DNA of 64,000 nucleotides from an uncultured Clostridia bacterium (GTDB lineage Bacteria; Bacillota; Clostridia; Oscillospirales; Ruminococcaceae): positions 72,920 to 136,919 of the forward strand of contig CAMUJF010000005.1 in assembly GCA_947089135.1 (NCBI GenBank). Reading direction: 5' to 3'. Under the pieces are notes generated by a model that worked only from the letters and a program-made list of their open reading frames with translations, ran no database searches and had not been told where the DNA came from. This document shows, one piece after another, positions 51,813-60,355 of the stretch; position 1 is the first letter of the stretch, and each line of letters opens with the position of its first letter. A program made the translations under genes and the position numbers.

Positions 51813-53180
51813 TTATCCGACCATCATTTTACCGTCCGGAAAGACCTCGTTTTTGCTTCTGCGATCCTTTTTAACTGACAGAGATATAGCAAATGAAACA
51901 GGTCCCACACGTCCTATAAACATCGTCAGGCAAAGAATTATCCGCGAGATAACGCCGCTTGCCGCTGAGACCCCGACGCTTATCCCGCAGGTGGAGATAG
52001 CCGACACAGCCTCAAACGCCGCGTCGATCCCCTGTATATCAGCCCCGGGATTTGAATAAAACAACACTATACCAGACGCGCTTGTTGCAAGCGCAGCCAA
52101 AATTATTATCGCGAGAGACTTGTACACTGATTCCTTGTCGATCTTACGGTTCATAATGACCGTATCCTCTTTATTTTTAACAACGCTTACGACTGTCATG
52201 ATAATGATGGCAAATGTCGTAATCTTGATTCCTCCGCCAGTAGAACCCGGAGCAACACCTATAAACATCAGAAAAATCGAAGCAAGCTTTGTTATCGAAT
52301 ACATAGACGACACGTCAACCGTGTTGAAGCCCGCCGTTCTCAGGGAGACTGAGTGAAAAAAACTGTTTACAAGCTTTCCTCCAAAGCCCATTTCCCCTAA
52401 AGTAAGAGGATTTCCCCATTCCGTAATAAGCGTCAAAAAAGTTCCAACGGCAATAAGTATAAGCGTAAAAATAAGCACGATCTTTGACTGCAAGCTAAGC
52501 CGCTTTTTTTTGCGGAAACCTATTATGTCCATCCATACAAAAAAACCCAGCCCTCCGGCTATAATAAGTATCGGCACAACCGCCATAACCACCGGATTAT
52601 CCGAAAAAGACACAAGACTGCAATATGGCGTGTCCACCGCGCCAATAATATCGAATCCCGCATTGCAGAAAGCAGATATCGCTAAAAATACGGAAATATA
52701 AGCTCCGTACAATCCGTACTCTGGAACGAACACCGTAGCAAGTAAAGCAGCCCCTATAAGCTCGCAGATCATAGATATACCGATAACATACCTTACCAAA
52801 AGCTTAACATCTGAAAATCCCGAAGTATTCACGGACTCTGAAGCTACCTGAATTGACCGAAGCTCCATTTTTTTTCCTATCAGAAAGTTAAAAAATGAGA
52901 CCAACGTAACAAATCCCAGTCCGCCTATCTGTATCATAAGCAAAATTACTATCTGACCGAAAACGCTCCAGTAGGTACCCGTGTCTACGAGGACAAGTCC
53001 CGTAACGCAGGTAGCGGAGGCAGCTGTAAAAACAGCTGTGAGCGGATTTGTAAAGTTTCCGTCCGCAGATGAAAACGGCATCATCAGCAAAACTGCGCCA
53101 ACAGCTATAATTGCTGCAAAGCTCAAAACTATAGTTACAGCAGGATCAAGTGACCTGCTTTTGGGTTTTATTACAGGCAT
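51813..53180 (-). CDS. ktrB: TrkH/KtrB-family potassium uptake channel subunit
   Basis: 455 residues with about eight to ten membrane helices and four pore loops. The filter-like segments include SATCVTGLVLVDTGTYW, SAFCNAGFDIIG, HSVSLRTAGFNTVD and SAISTCGISVGVS, the four repeats with the conserved Gly. It moves K+ (and perhaps Na+) with a Trk/Ktr regulatory partner. No ktrA is adjacent in the window. Its own promoter is at 53240-53268. Confidence 0.93.
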   Translation of the reverse strand: MPVIKPKSRSLDPAVTIVLSFAAIIAVGAVLLMMPFSSADGNFTNPLTAVFTAASATCVTGLVLVDTGTYWSVFGQIVILLMIQIGGLGFVTLVSFFNFLIGKKMELRSIQVASESVNTSGFSDVKLLVRYVIGISMICELIGAALLATVFVPEYGLYGAYISVFLAISAFCNAGFDIIGAVDTPYCSLVSFSDNPVVMAVVPILIIAGGLGFFVWMDIIGFRKKKRLSLQSKIVLIFTLILIAVGTFLTLITEWGNPLTLGEMGFGGKLVNSFFHSVSLRTAGFNTVDVSSMYSITKLASIFLMFIGVAPGSTGGGIKITTFAIIIMTVVSVVKNKEDTVIMNRKIDKESVYKSLAIIILAALATSASGIVLFYSNPGADIQGIDAAFEAVSAISTCGISVGVSAASGVISRIILCLTMFIGRVGPVSFAISLSVKKDRRSKNEVFPDGKMMVG

Positions 53181-53239
53181 ATCAAAGACGACCTCGGTTT
53201 CTGAAGAAGCTTGTGCTCCCTAAAAATTTATATAAAATT

Positions 53240-53268
53240 ATTATATCACAAAATTGACGTACTTTCAA
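53240..53268 (-). promoter_or_regulatory. Promoter of the trkH/ktrB gene
   Basis: Minus strand TTGAAA (53263-53268), 17 bases, TATAAT (53240-53245). Confidence 0.7.
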
Positions 53269-53330
53269 GTAATTTATAGGAATAAAATAACATTTATGTA
53301 TTAAAATAATTGAAAAAATCTCTTTACAGG

Positions 53331-53359
53331 TTGCATTTTTGCAAGTAATATTGTATAAT
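53331..53359 (+). promoter_or_regulatory. Promoter of the SGNH-like gene
   Basis: TTGCAT (53331-53336), 17 bases, TATAAT (53354-53359). GAAAGGATG is 12 bases before the ATG. Confidence 0.65.
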
Positions 53360-53391
53360 ATTTATAATTAATGAAAGGATGATCTCCTCAG

Positions 53392-54180
53392 ATGAAAATA
53401 ACTCAGCGAGAAAAGAAAAAAGCAAAATTCCGCATTTCGTTCATATTTTTGTTTGCTTTTGCAAGCTTTGCGGTATGCTTTGCAATGTACATGAAAGAAG
53501 ATTTTGAGATCACTGAGGAAATGCTTGACGAGCGTTCCGCAGCGATCGTATATATAGACCCTGCCGGACGGAAAAATAATTTTGTCAACCCTGTTCCCAA
53601 AAGTGAAAAAAAGAGTGCGGATTACTACAGCGACGCCGTTTTTATCGGCAGCAGCGCGCTTGCGGGACTTTCTGACTACGGATATACCGATCCTGAAAAT
53701 ATGCTTTTGTCCGACTCTATACGGCTGGATAACTTCAGTAACCTTATCCTGTCGGAAAATGATGAGCAAAGCAGTATCTCCGAAGCTGCCGCAAGAAAAA
53801 AAGCTTCCAAAATATACATAATGGTCGGACTGCACGATTTGGAGAATGTTGACAACCCTGAGCTTTTCAGCAGCCTTGAGGCTTTTATAAACGATATAAA
53901 CAAACAGGGAGCGGTAAAAAAAATCTATCTTATTTCACTTCTTCCAGTTCCTGCCGATACAGAGGGAATGATCGCCTCAAATACAGACATAGACGCATAC
54001 AATTCCCTGCTGCTCAAATTTGCCGACAAAATGCGGGTAGGATATCTTGACGTAAGCACTGAATTTAAAGGAAACGACGGAAAACTGCCGTCGTCAGCCG
54101 CAGAATTGAACGGCATACGGTTGAAAAAAGAGTATTATGAGAAGCTCTCGGATTACATACTCACCCATGTTTCAGAATAA
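53392..54180 (+). CDS. Membrane-anchored SGNH/GDSL-hydrolase-like protein, probably degenerate
   Basis: 262 residues. A membrane segment (about 14-33, FRISFIFLFAFASFAVCFAM) anchors an extracytoplasmic domain. FIGSSALAGLSDYG (about 84-97) matches block I of SGNH hydrolases, with GSS for GDS and Ser88 as the expected nucleophile. MVGLHDLEN gives a block III-like piece. The usual C-terminal DxxH is NGIR (240-243), so the catalytic Asp/His are missing. It may bind rather than cleave, or the fold call may be wrong. It is followed by a small membrane protein 21 bases on. Confidence 0.6.
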   Translation: MKITQREKKKAKFRISFIFLFAFASFAVCFAMYMKEDFEITEEMLDERSAAIVYIDPAGRKNNFVNPVPKSEKKSADYYSDAVFIGSSALAGLSDYGYTDPENMLLSDSIRLDNFSNLILSENDEQSSISEAAARKKASKIYIMVGLHDLENVDNPELFSSLEAFINDINKQGAVKKIYLISLLPVPADTEGMIASNTDIDAYNSLLLKFADKMRVGYLDVSTEFKGNDGKLPSSAAELNGIRLKKEYYEKLSDYILTHVSE

Positions 54181-54201
54181 CACGAAAGGAGCGGTAAAAT
54201 C

Positions 54202-54564
54202 ATGCTCATTGAATGTGCGGCAATATTTCTTCTGATATCCGCCGTGTCTTTTATGTACGTCCGCGCGAAAAAGAAAAACTACGCGCTTGCAACTGTTCCC
54301 CTGCTGATACTGCCGCTTGCAAATATTCTTGCATACGCCGCGTCAGGAAAGCTTGCCAACATTCTTCCCATGGACAAGTTCACCGTCTATGCCGCGATAA
54401 ACATTGTAGCCGTAGTGATTTCAAGCTGCCTCGTGGGAGTCATGTCCTATAAGTTTCCGAAAAGATCCACCAAAACAGCCTATATAATTATGTCGCTGAT
54501 ATTCAACATAACCCTCGCCGCAATACTGGTCTACAATATGTTCGAGGCTATTTACCGCAAATAA
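54202..54564 (+). CDS. Small three- or four-helix membrane protein
   Basis: 120 residues. Hydrophobic segments at 1-20, 28-48, 62-83 and 96-114 (for example ALATVPLLILPLANILAYAA and TAYIIMSLIFNITLAAILVYN). No domain recognised. GAAAGGAG precedes the ATG. Co-transcribed with the SGNH-like gene, and the terminator at 54564-54600 follows. Confidence 0.7.
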   Translation: MLIECAAIFLLISAVSFMYVRAKKKNYALATVPLLILPLANILAYAASGKLANILPMDKFTVYAAINIVAVVISSCLVGVMSYKFPKRSTKTAYIIMSLIFNITLAAILVYNMFEAIYRK

Positions 54565-54600
54565 AAACAGAGCAGGCTCTCGGAGTCTGCTCTGTTTTTT
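54564..54600. terminator. Bidirectional terminator between the membrane protein and gpsA
   Basis: A 15-bp stem (54564-54578 with 54584-54598, one G-U pair) with a 5-base loop. A and T tracts on both sides allow use in either direction by these convergent genes. Confidence 0.92.
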
Positions 54601-54602
54601 TC

Positions 54603-55610
54603 TCAGTCAACCCAAACGGTTTCCGCTTCGTGACGCTTTGGTCTGCCCATAAGATTGTTCACCGCGGCTTTTGCGCTGAGTCCCTCGAAAAGCACCCTGT
54701 AGCACTGCTCGGTAATAGGCATATCTATTCCTACCTTTTTGGCAAGGTTATAGGCGGCTCTGGTACAAATATAACCCTCTACCGTTCCAACCTTATCAAC
54801 AGCATCCTGAGGTGTAACACCCTGTCCTATAAGAATACCGGCGCGACGGTTGCGGCTGTGCATGCTTGTGCAGGTAACTATAAGGTCTCCGATACCAGTA
54901 AGTCCCGCAAAGGTGTCGGTCTTTCCACCGAGAGCAACCCCGAGACGCGCTATTTCGGTAATTCCTCGGGTCATCAAAGCAGCCTTGGTATTGTCTCCAA
55001 AGTCCATTCCGTCGCAGATACCCGCGCAGAGAGCTATTACGTTTTTAAGGGAGCCTCCGAGCTCGCAGCCCACAAGATCGTTATTGATGTAAATACGGAA
55101 CGTATTGTTGGACATTACGCTCTGAACATAATCGGAGTACTTGCTGTCCTTTGAAGCCGCAACAACGGTAGTCGGCATACCAAGAGCCACCTCCTCGGCA
55201 TGGGACGGACCGCTGAGAACCACAATTGGCTGATTTGCGGGAAGCTCTTCTTCAAGGACTTCGCTCATTCTTTTAAGGGTATCATCTTCAAGACCCTTGC
55301 CGGTATTTACCGCAACAGTGTTCGCCGACATATAGGGAGCCGCCTTTTTAGCAACCTCTCTGAGCTTTCTTGTGGGAATTCCAAAAATTACAATATCAGC
55401 CCCATTCACAAGACTTATATCATTGGTAAGCTTTATTTCGTCGCTTATCTTCACACCCGGAAGCTTCTGCTTATTTTCGCCGTCGCGGCGGATATCCTCG
55501 ACCTCTTGCTCAAACGCCGACCATACTGTGACGTTATGCCCGAAATTGTTGAGCATTACCGCAAGACTGAGACCGAAACCGCCCATTCCAAGAATTGTAA
55601 AATCAGCCAT
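54603..55610 (-). CDS. gpsA: Glycerol-3-phosphate dehydrogenase [NAD(P)+]
   Basis: 335 residues. The Rossmann loop GMGGFGLSLAVMLNNFGH is at about 8-25. VVLSGPSHAEEVALGMPT, KNVIALCAGICDGMDFGDN with the catalytic Lys, and TRGITEIARLG follow, with the GDLIVTCTSMHSRNR region near 250. It makes sn-glycerol 3-phosphate for phospholipids. The start overlaps the plsY end by eight bases; the two enzymes act in succession. Confidence 0.96.
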   Translation of the reverse strand: MADFTILGMGGFGLSLAVMLNNFGHNVTVWSAFEQEVEDIRRDGENKQKLPGVKISDEIKLTNDISLVNGADIVIFGIPTRKLREVAKKAAPYMSANTVAVNTGKGLEDDTLKRMSEVLEEELPANQPIVVLSGPSHAEEVALGMPTTVVAASKDSKYSDYVQSVMSNNTFRIYINNDLVGCELGGSLKNVIALCAGICDGMDFGDNTKAALMTRGITEIARLGVALGGKTDTFAGLTGIGDLIVTCTSMHSRNRRAGILIGQGVTPQDAVDKVGTVEGYICTRAAYNLAKKVGIDMPITEQCYRVLFEGLSAKAAVNNLMGRPKRHEAETVWVD

Positions 55611-56289
55611 TTTTATTTTCCCCCTCCTGTTTTTTCTTTCCGAAGAACTTGTTTTCCGTGCCGTTTTTAAGCCGCTGAATATTGGATCTGTGCATATAAA
55701 TAAGGAGCGCGCTTGTCACCGCTACAAGTACAGTGTGAACGATACAAGTACTTAACGGTTCGCTTTCCGCAAAATAGTGCAGCAAAAAGGTCAGAAAAGG
55801 ATAAAACAGCGCCGCCGAAATAGAAGCTACCGACACATACTTTGATATAAGCAGTACAACTGCAAAAAAAGGAATTATGATCGCAAAGGTAAGCGGATCT
55901 ATAACCAACAGAATAGAACTGGAGACCAACACGCCCTTGCCGCCGCGAAAACCGTAATATATCGGAAAAATGTGTCCCGCAATAGCGGCTATTCCCGATA
56001 TGTAGCCGACCGTCTGCTTGTCAAAGCCGCCGCTGCCCACCAAAAGTCTGAACACAAGTATGCTCATCAGCACGGACACTATTCCCTTTCCAAGATCGCC
56101 TATCAGCGTAAGCAGGGCGGGTACCTTTCCGTAGCACCTCAGCGTGTTTGTAAGCCCCGCGTTCTTGCTGCCCTTTTCGCGGATATCCTCATGCTTGAGA
56201 AGCCTTACCACAATTATCGAGGAATTACAGCTTCCCAAAAGATACGAAATTATGACCGAAATAACGCCTGCCGCAATAATCTTAACCAT
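55603..56289 (-). CDS. plsY: Glycerol-3-phosphate acyltransferase PlsY
   Basis: 228 residues with five membrane segments. Motifs: LLGSCNSSIIV (1), GSKNAGLTNTLRCYGK (2) and HIFPIYYGFRGGKGV (3), the phosphate- and acyl-phosphate-binding loops. It acylates G3P from acyl phosphate. It is between der and gpsA, a common Firmicute order. No plsX is next to rpmF in this window. Confidence 0.96.
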   Translation of the reverse strand: MVKIIAAGVISVIISYLLGSCNSSIIVVRLLKHEDIREKGSKNAGLTNTLRCYGKVPALLTLIGDLGKGIVSVLMSILVFRLLVGSGGFDKQTVGYISGIAAIAGHIFPIYYGFRGGKGVLVSSSILLVIDPLTFAIIIPFFAVVLLISKYVSVASISAALFYPFLTFLLHYFAESEPLSTCIVHTVLVAVTSALLIYMHRSNIQRLKNGTENKFFGKKKQEGENKNG

Positions 56290-56303
56290 AACGGATCGCT
56301 CTC

Positions 56304-57635
56304 CTATTTAACATCTTCTCTGCCGCGCTCGCGGGTAATGAACCTTACGGGGGTACCCGTCAGCCCGAAGGTCTGTCTGATTTGATTTTCCAAGTACCTT
56401 TGATAGGAAAAATGAAACAGATCTGATCTGTTTACAAACACAACGAATGTGGGAGGCTTCGTGGACGGCTGGGTCATATAGTAAATTTTCAGTCGTCTGC
56501 CCTTGTCAGACGGCGGCTGAACCCGCGTCGTGGCGTAGGACAAAACGTCGTTGAGCATTCCCGTTGATACGCGCATACTGTTCTGTTTGTTCACGTCGTT
56601 TATCATATCGAAAAGCTTTTCCACTCTCTGTCCCGTTTTTGCCGAAATAAATATGAACGGCACATATGACATAAAGCTGAAATCTTCTTTCAGCTTAACA
56701 GTGAACTCTTCCATCGTACCAGTTGACTTGTCAACCGCGTCCCATTTGTTAATGGCTACAATACAAGCCTTGCCCTGTTCGTGAGCGTATCCGGCTACCT
56801 TTGAGTCCTGCTCTGTGAAGCCGACGGTAGCGTCTATAAGAATAACGCACACGTCGGAACGGTCAACAGCCATGTAAGCGCGCAGAACGCTGTAATGCTC
56901 GATTTTCTCCAGCACCTTGGACTTGCGCCGTATTCCAGCGGTGTCAATGAACACATACTTGCCGTGTTCGTTTTCCACAACGGTATCCGTAGCGTCGCGT
57001 GTAGTTCCTGCAATGTCGGAAACGATAACGCGCTCCTCTCCTGCAATACGGTTTATAAGAGAAGATTTTCCAACGTTCGGCTTACCTATTACAGCAACCT
57101 TAATGTACTCCTCGTCGTACTCCTCGCTGTCGTCCTCGGGAAAATACTTGAAAACTTCGTCAAGCATATCGCCAGAACCATGACCGTGAGCCGCAGATAT
57201 CGCCACAGGATCCCCCAGTCCGAGACTGTAGAATTCGTAGAATTCCGCAGGAGGATCTCCTATCGAATCGCATTTGTTTACGCAGAGGACAATAGGTTTT
57301 CCGCTTTTCCTGAGCATACTTGCTACCTCGTGATCATCTCCTGTAACGCCCGTGCGAATATCCGTAAGGAAAACAATAACATCCGCCTTTTGTATTGCCA
57401 GTTCCGCCTGACGTCTCATTTGTGAAAGAATCACATCATCGCTGGAGGGCTCAATGCCTCCCGTGTCAACTACCATAAACTTCCTGCTGCGCCATTCGCA
57501 TTCCGAATATATTCTATCCCGCGTAACGCCTGGAGTATCCTCAACAATGGAAAGCCTTTTACCCACAAGTTTATTAAAAAGCGTGGATTTTCCCACATTT
57601 GGTCTGCCCACGACCGCAACTATCGGCAAAGCCAT
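56304..57635 (-). CDS. der: Ribosome assembly GTPase Der (EngA)
   Basis: 443 residues. Two tandem G domains, with P-loops GRPNVGKST (about 10) and GKPNVGKSS (about 180), each with DTGG/DTAG and NKCD/NKWD. A C-terminal KH-like domain (about 355-440) completes it. It acts in 50S subunit maturation. It precedes plsY by 14 bases. A weak -10 TATAAT at 57674-57679 (minus) may start transcription here. Confidence 0.97.
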   Translation of the reverse strand: MALPIVAVVGRPNVGKSTLFNKLVGKRLSIVEDTPGVTRDRIYSECEWRSRKFMVVDTGGIEPSSDDVILSQMRRQAELAIQKADVIVFLTDIRTGVTGDDHEVASMLRKSGKPIVLCVNKCDSIGDPPAEFYEFYSLGLGDPVAISAAHGHGSGDMLDEVFKYFPEDDSEEYDEEYIKVAVIGKPNVGKSSLINRIAGEERVIVSDIAGTTRDATDTVVENEHGKYVFIDTAGIRRKSKVLEKIEHYSVLRAYMAVDRSDVCVILIDATVGFTEQDSKVAGYAHEQGKACIVAINKWDAVDKSTGTMEEFTVKLKEDFSFMSYVPFIFISAKTGQRVEKLFDMINDVNKQNSMRVSTGMLNDVLSYATTRVQPPSDKGRRLKIYYMTQPSTKPPTFVVFVNRSDLFHFSYQRYLENQIRQTFGLTGTPVRFITRERGREDVK

Positions 57636-57758
57636 ATTATCATCTCCGTTCTGGTGTACTGATTTCTGATAGAATTATAAACAAGAAATCGGCGTGAAAG
57701 CTTTAATATATGCGATTTTACACCAAGAAATTGTCTATAACTCATCTCGAAATCAGAA

Positions 57759-59060
57759 TTATTTTCCGCTTATCGCGTCAAAAAGCTCAAAGCCGTCGTT
57801 TTCAACGATCCTTACCGATACGCCCAATTCTCTTTCAACATCGGCGACCGTTATATCATCAAGAAAAACTAAATCGTCCCTGCGTACCATGTTCGCCGAC
57901 AGCAAAAGCGTATCTCCCAAAGGCTTATCTTTTAGCTGCGCGATCAGGTCGCGTCCTGTAATAAGTCCCGTGACGGTAATAGTCTCCCCGAAAAAATCGT
58001 TTCTTATTTTATAGACCCTGCAATCTATAGTATGCCACTTTTTTGTGGCATTTTCAGCAAGTCCGCAAATATATTTATAAGCAAGCTCGCCTGTTGCTAT
58101 TGAAGTACTGCAAGGCTTTACATCGCCGTCCTCCGCCGTATCGCACGCCTGTTTAAACTCATCAATTAGAGAACGAAGCATACCCACGCCGTTTTCGTAC
58201 TGGGAGTACTCCTCATAAGCTTCTCCGGTCGGAAGCGGACGTTCTGCGGTAATATAAAACTCGTCAGCTGGAAAAACAAGTCTTGTACCGTATTTTTTCA
58301 AAAACCTCTTCTGAAAGCTTTCAATAAGGTCAAGAGCCCTTCCTGCACCCTCCTTATTAAAAAGCTTCAGCGGATAAAGTCCCTCGCGGAATTTTGTAAG
58401 TCCCACGGGAACTACCGCAATACTTTGAATATTAGGCATAAGATTTCCTAAATCGGTAAGAGTGTGCTCCAATTCCGTACCGTCATTTATGCCCGGACAC
58501 AGAACTATCTGACAGTTCATGGAAATTCCAACTTCTGCAAACTGCCGCAGGTAGTCAAGCTTTTCACCTGCAAAACGATTATTCATCATTTTGCACCGCA
58601 GTTCGGGATTAGTTGTATGAACCGAAATATTGATACTCAGCTTCATTTGGATAATTCTGTCAATGTCCTTTTGGTCAAGGTTTGTCAGCGTAACGTAATT
58701 GCCCTGCAAAAAAGATAGGCGTGCATCATCGTCCTTGAAATAAAGAGTCTCACGCATATTGGGGGGCATCTGGTCAATAAAGCAGAAAATGCATTTGTTG
58801 CAGCAACTTTGTTTTTTATCCATCAGAAAAGTCTCGAACTCCAGTCCGAGGTCGTCGTATTCGCTTTTGGTAACATAAACGGTATGTCGATTTCGTCCGC
58901 GCTCAATAAGAAGCTCCGTGCTGATTTCCGCAGAATAGTACATATAGTCCAGCACGTCTGCAATATCGTGACCGTTTACCGATACCAGAACGTCTCCAGC
59001 CCGAACGTCGAGACCGTCCACAGGCGAACCATTTAACACAGATTTTATTTCAACAGCCAT
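57759..59060 (-). CDS. DUF512 / PDZ-radical SAM-like iron-sulfur protein
   Basis: About 433 residues. An N-terminal PDZ-like domain (SPVDGLDVRAGDVLVSVNGHDI) is followed by CCNKCIFCFIDQMPPNMR with CxxC/CxxxC pairs typical of radical SAM DUF512 proteins, DDDARLSFLQGNYVTLTNL, and the C-terminal DUF512 region ending GRDLIAQLKDKPLGDTLLL. The ATG at 59058-59060 follows AAAGGG. The role of this conserved Firmicute/cyanobacterial family is not known. It is followed in the run by nothing until der. Confidence 0.88.
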   Translation of the reverse strand: MAVEIKSVLNGSPVDGLDVRAGDVLVSVNGHDIADVLDYMYYSAEISTELLIERGRNRHTVYVTKSEYDDLGLEFETFLMDKKQSCCNKCIFCFIDQMPPNMRETLYFKDDDARLSFLQGNYVTLTNLDQKDIDRIIQMKLSINISVHTTNPELRCKMMNNRFAGEKLDYLRQFAEVGISMNCQIVLCPGINDGTELEHTLTDLGNLMPNIQSIAVVPVGLTKFREGLYPLKLFNKEGAGRALDLIESFQKRFLKKYGTRLVFPADEFYITAERPLPTGEAYEEYSQYENGVGMLRSLIDEFKQACDTAEDGDVKPCSTSIATGELAYKYICGLAENATKKWHTIDCRVYKIRNDFFGETITVTGLITGRDLIAQLKDKPLGDTLLLSANMVRRDDLVFLDDITVADVERELGVSVRIVENDGFELFDAISGK

Positions 59061-59128
59061 ATGCAGACCCTTTCTATAGAAAAAAGCCGAAGAAAGGCTT
59101 CCCCTCCTCCGGCTTTTTGTGCACAAGA

Positions 59129-59311
59129 TTAAGCTTCCTTATTGATAACTTCAACGCCCTTATAATATCCGCAATTCTTGCAAACCTTGTGGGGAGCAGT
59201 CAGAGCTCCGCAGTGTGAGCATCTTGAGAACGCAGGTGCGTCCAGCTTCCATACAGCCGAACGTCTCTTATCACGTCTGGCTTTCGATACTTTTCTCTTT
59301 GGTACTGCCAT
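59129..59311 (-). CDS. rpmF: Ribosomal protein L32
   Basis: 60 residues. MAVPKRKVSKARRDKRRS is the L32 start. The zinc form is kept, with CSHCG and CKNCGYYKG in the second half. This is the zinc-containing paralogue type rather than the Cys-free one. It follows yceD, the usual yceD-rpmF order. Confidence 0.97.
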   Translation of the reverse strand: MAVPKRKVSKARRDKRRSAVWKLDAPAFSRCSHCGALTAPHKVCKNCGYYKGVEVINKEA

Positions 59312-59345
59312 TGTTCAGCACCTCCTTATCCATTACATTCGCTGC

Positions 59346-59798
59346 CTAACAGCAGTCACATTTGTTTTCATTCAAATCCGTTCCGCAAATAGGACACAAA
59401 CCTTTGCAGTCTTCCTTGCAGAGCATTTTAGACGGCAGCTGCAGCAGACAGTCCGTCAGCGCAAGTTCGTCCATATCAAGCTTATCGGATTCGGTTACGA
59501 TATAATCATCGTATTCACTGCCGCTGCTATTAAGCGAACGGACAAGAATATGCGAAAATTCAAAACTACAATCGCGGTCAAACTCAACAAGACACCTGTC
59601 ACAGCAAGCACGCAGGGTAAAATCAGCTTTATAATCAAGCATAACAATACCCGCACGGTTTACTACTGCGCCTTTAACAGTTATGGGGCGGGAAAAACTA
59701 TAACCCTTTACAGAATCCAGCGTTTCATTATTGACGGTAAAATCAAGCGCAAGCTTTTCACCGACAACGCTGTAAAGCTGTTTCAGATCAATAATCAT
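59346..59798 (-). CDS. yceD: YceD-family (DUF177) protein
   Basis: About 150 residues. The DUF177 signature has a Cys pair in ACCDRCLVEFDRDCSFEFSH, followed near the end by CKEDCKGLCPICGTDLNENKC. Orthologues stabilise 23S rRNA in ribosome assembly. The ATG at 59796-59798 with TTGGAGTG is preferred over an upstream ATG. It precedes rpmF by 34 bases, the conserved pairing. Confidence 0.9.
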   Translation of the reverse strand: MIIDLKQLYSVVGEKLALDFTVNNETLDSVKGYSFSRPITVKGAVVNRAGIVMLDYKADFTLRACCDRCLVEFDRDCSFEFSHILVRSLNSSGSEYDDYIVTESDKLDMDELALTDCLLQLPSKMLCKEDCKGLCPICGTDLNENKCDCC

Positions 59799-59867
59799 AG
59801 TGCACTCCAAGCATAACAAAAAAATTATAACATATTTACCCTGATATGTCAATAGTTTTCATTAAAT

Positions 59868-60278
59868 TTATTTCACAGAATACTTAGAAACGCTTTCGGG
59901 AAGCTCCTCTTTGTTAGCCGAAACCGTAAATACGACCTCAACGTCCTCTCCGGTAAGCTTTTCGATCTTGTTGAGCATAGCTCCGAGAGCTTCAAAATCA
60001 GCTCCGCCGACCTTAAGAATTGAATCAACAAAAATTTCCTTAATATCATAGTTGCCCGCAACAAGTCCTGCAACAAGACCATAAAAAGCCTCAAATGAAT
60101 AAATATTGTTTGCGTCAGTGTCAACGATCCTTACGGAATGGGGGATGTCATATCTGAGCTTTTCGCTCTTATCAATGCAGACTACATATCCGTTTGTGGA
60201 TTTAGCTGCGCTGTTGATCATGTCGATCAGGACTTTAGTTTTACCCGTACCCTTGGTTCCGGTGATAATTTTTACCAT
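59868..60278 (-). CDS. Small P-loop ATPase-like protein
   Basis: 136 residues. Walker A GTKGTGKT at about 7-14, with KEIFVDSIL (about 79) as a possible Walker B and VVFTVSANKEELPESV near the end. Only a half-length P-loop domain is present. It lies downstream of pgi. I cannot assign a function. Confidence 0.7.
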   Translation of the reverse strand: MVKIITGTKGTGKTKVLIDMINSAAKSTNGYVVCIDKSEKLRYDIPHSVRIVDTDANNIYSFEAFYGLVAGLVAGNYDIKEIFVDSILKVGGADFEALGAMLNKIEKLTGEDVEVVFTVSANKEELPESVSKYSVK

Positions 60279-60355
60279 AAAAACACTCCGTTCTGCCGTT
60301 TTACGGCATAATTTATTAACGTAACGCCTCGGTTTACCGCTGCGATAACATACAC

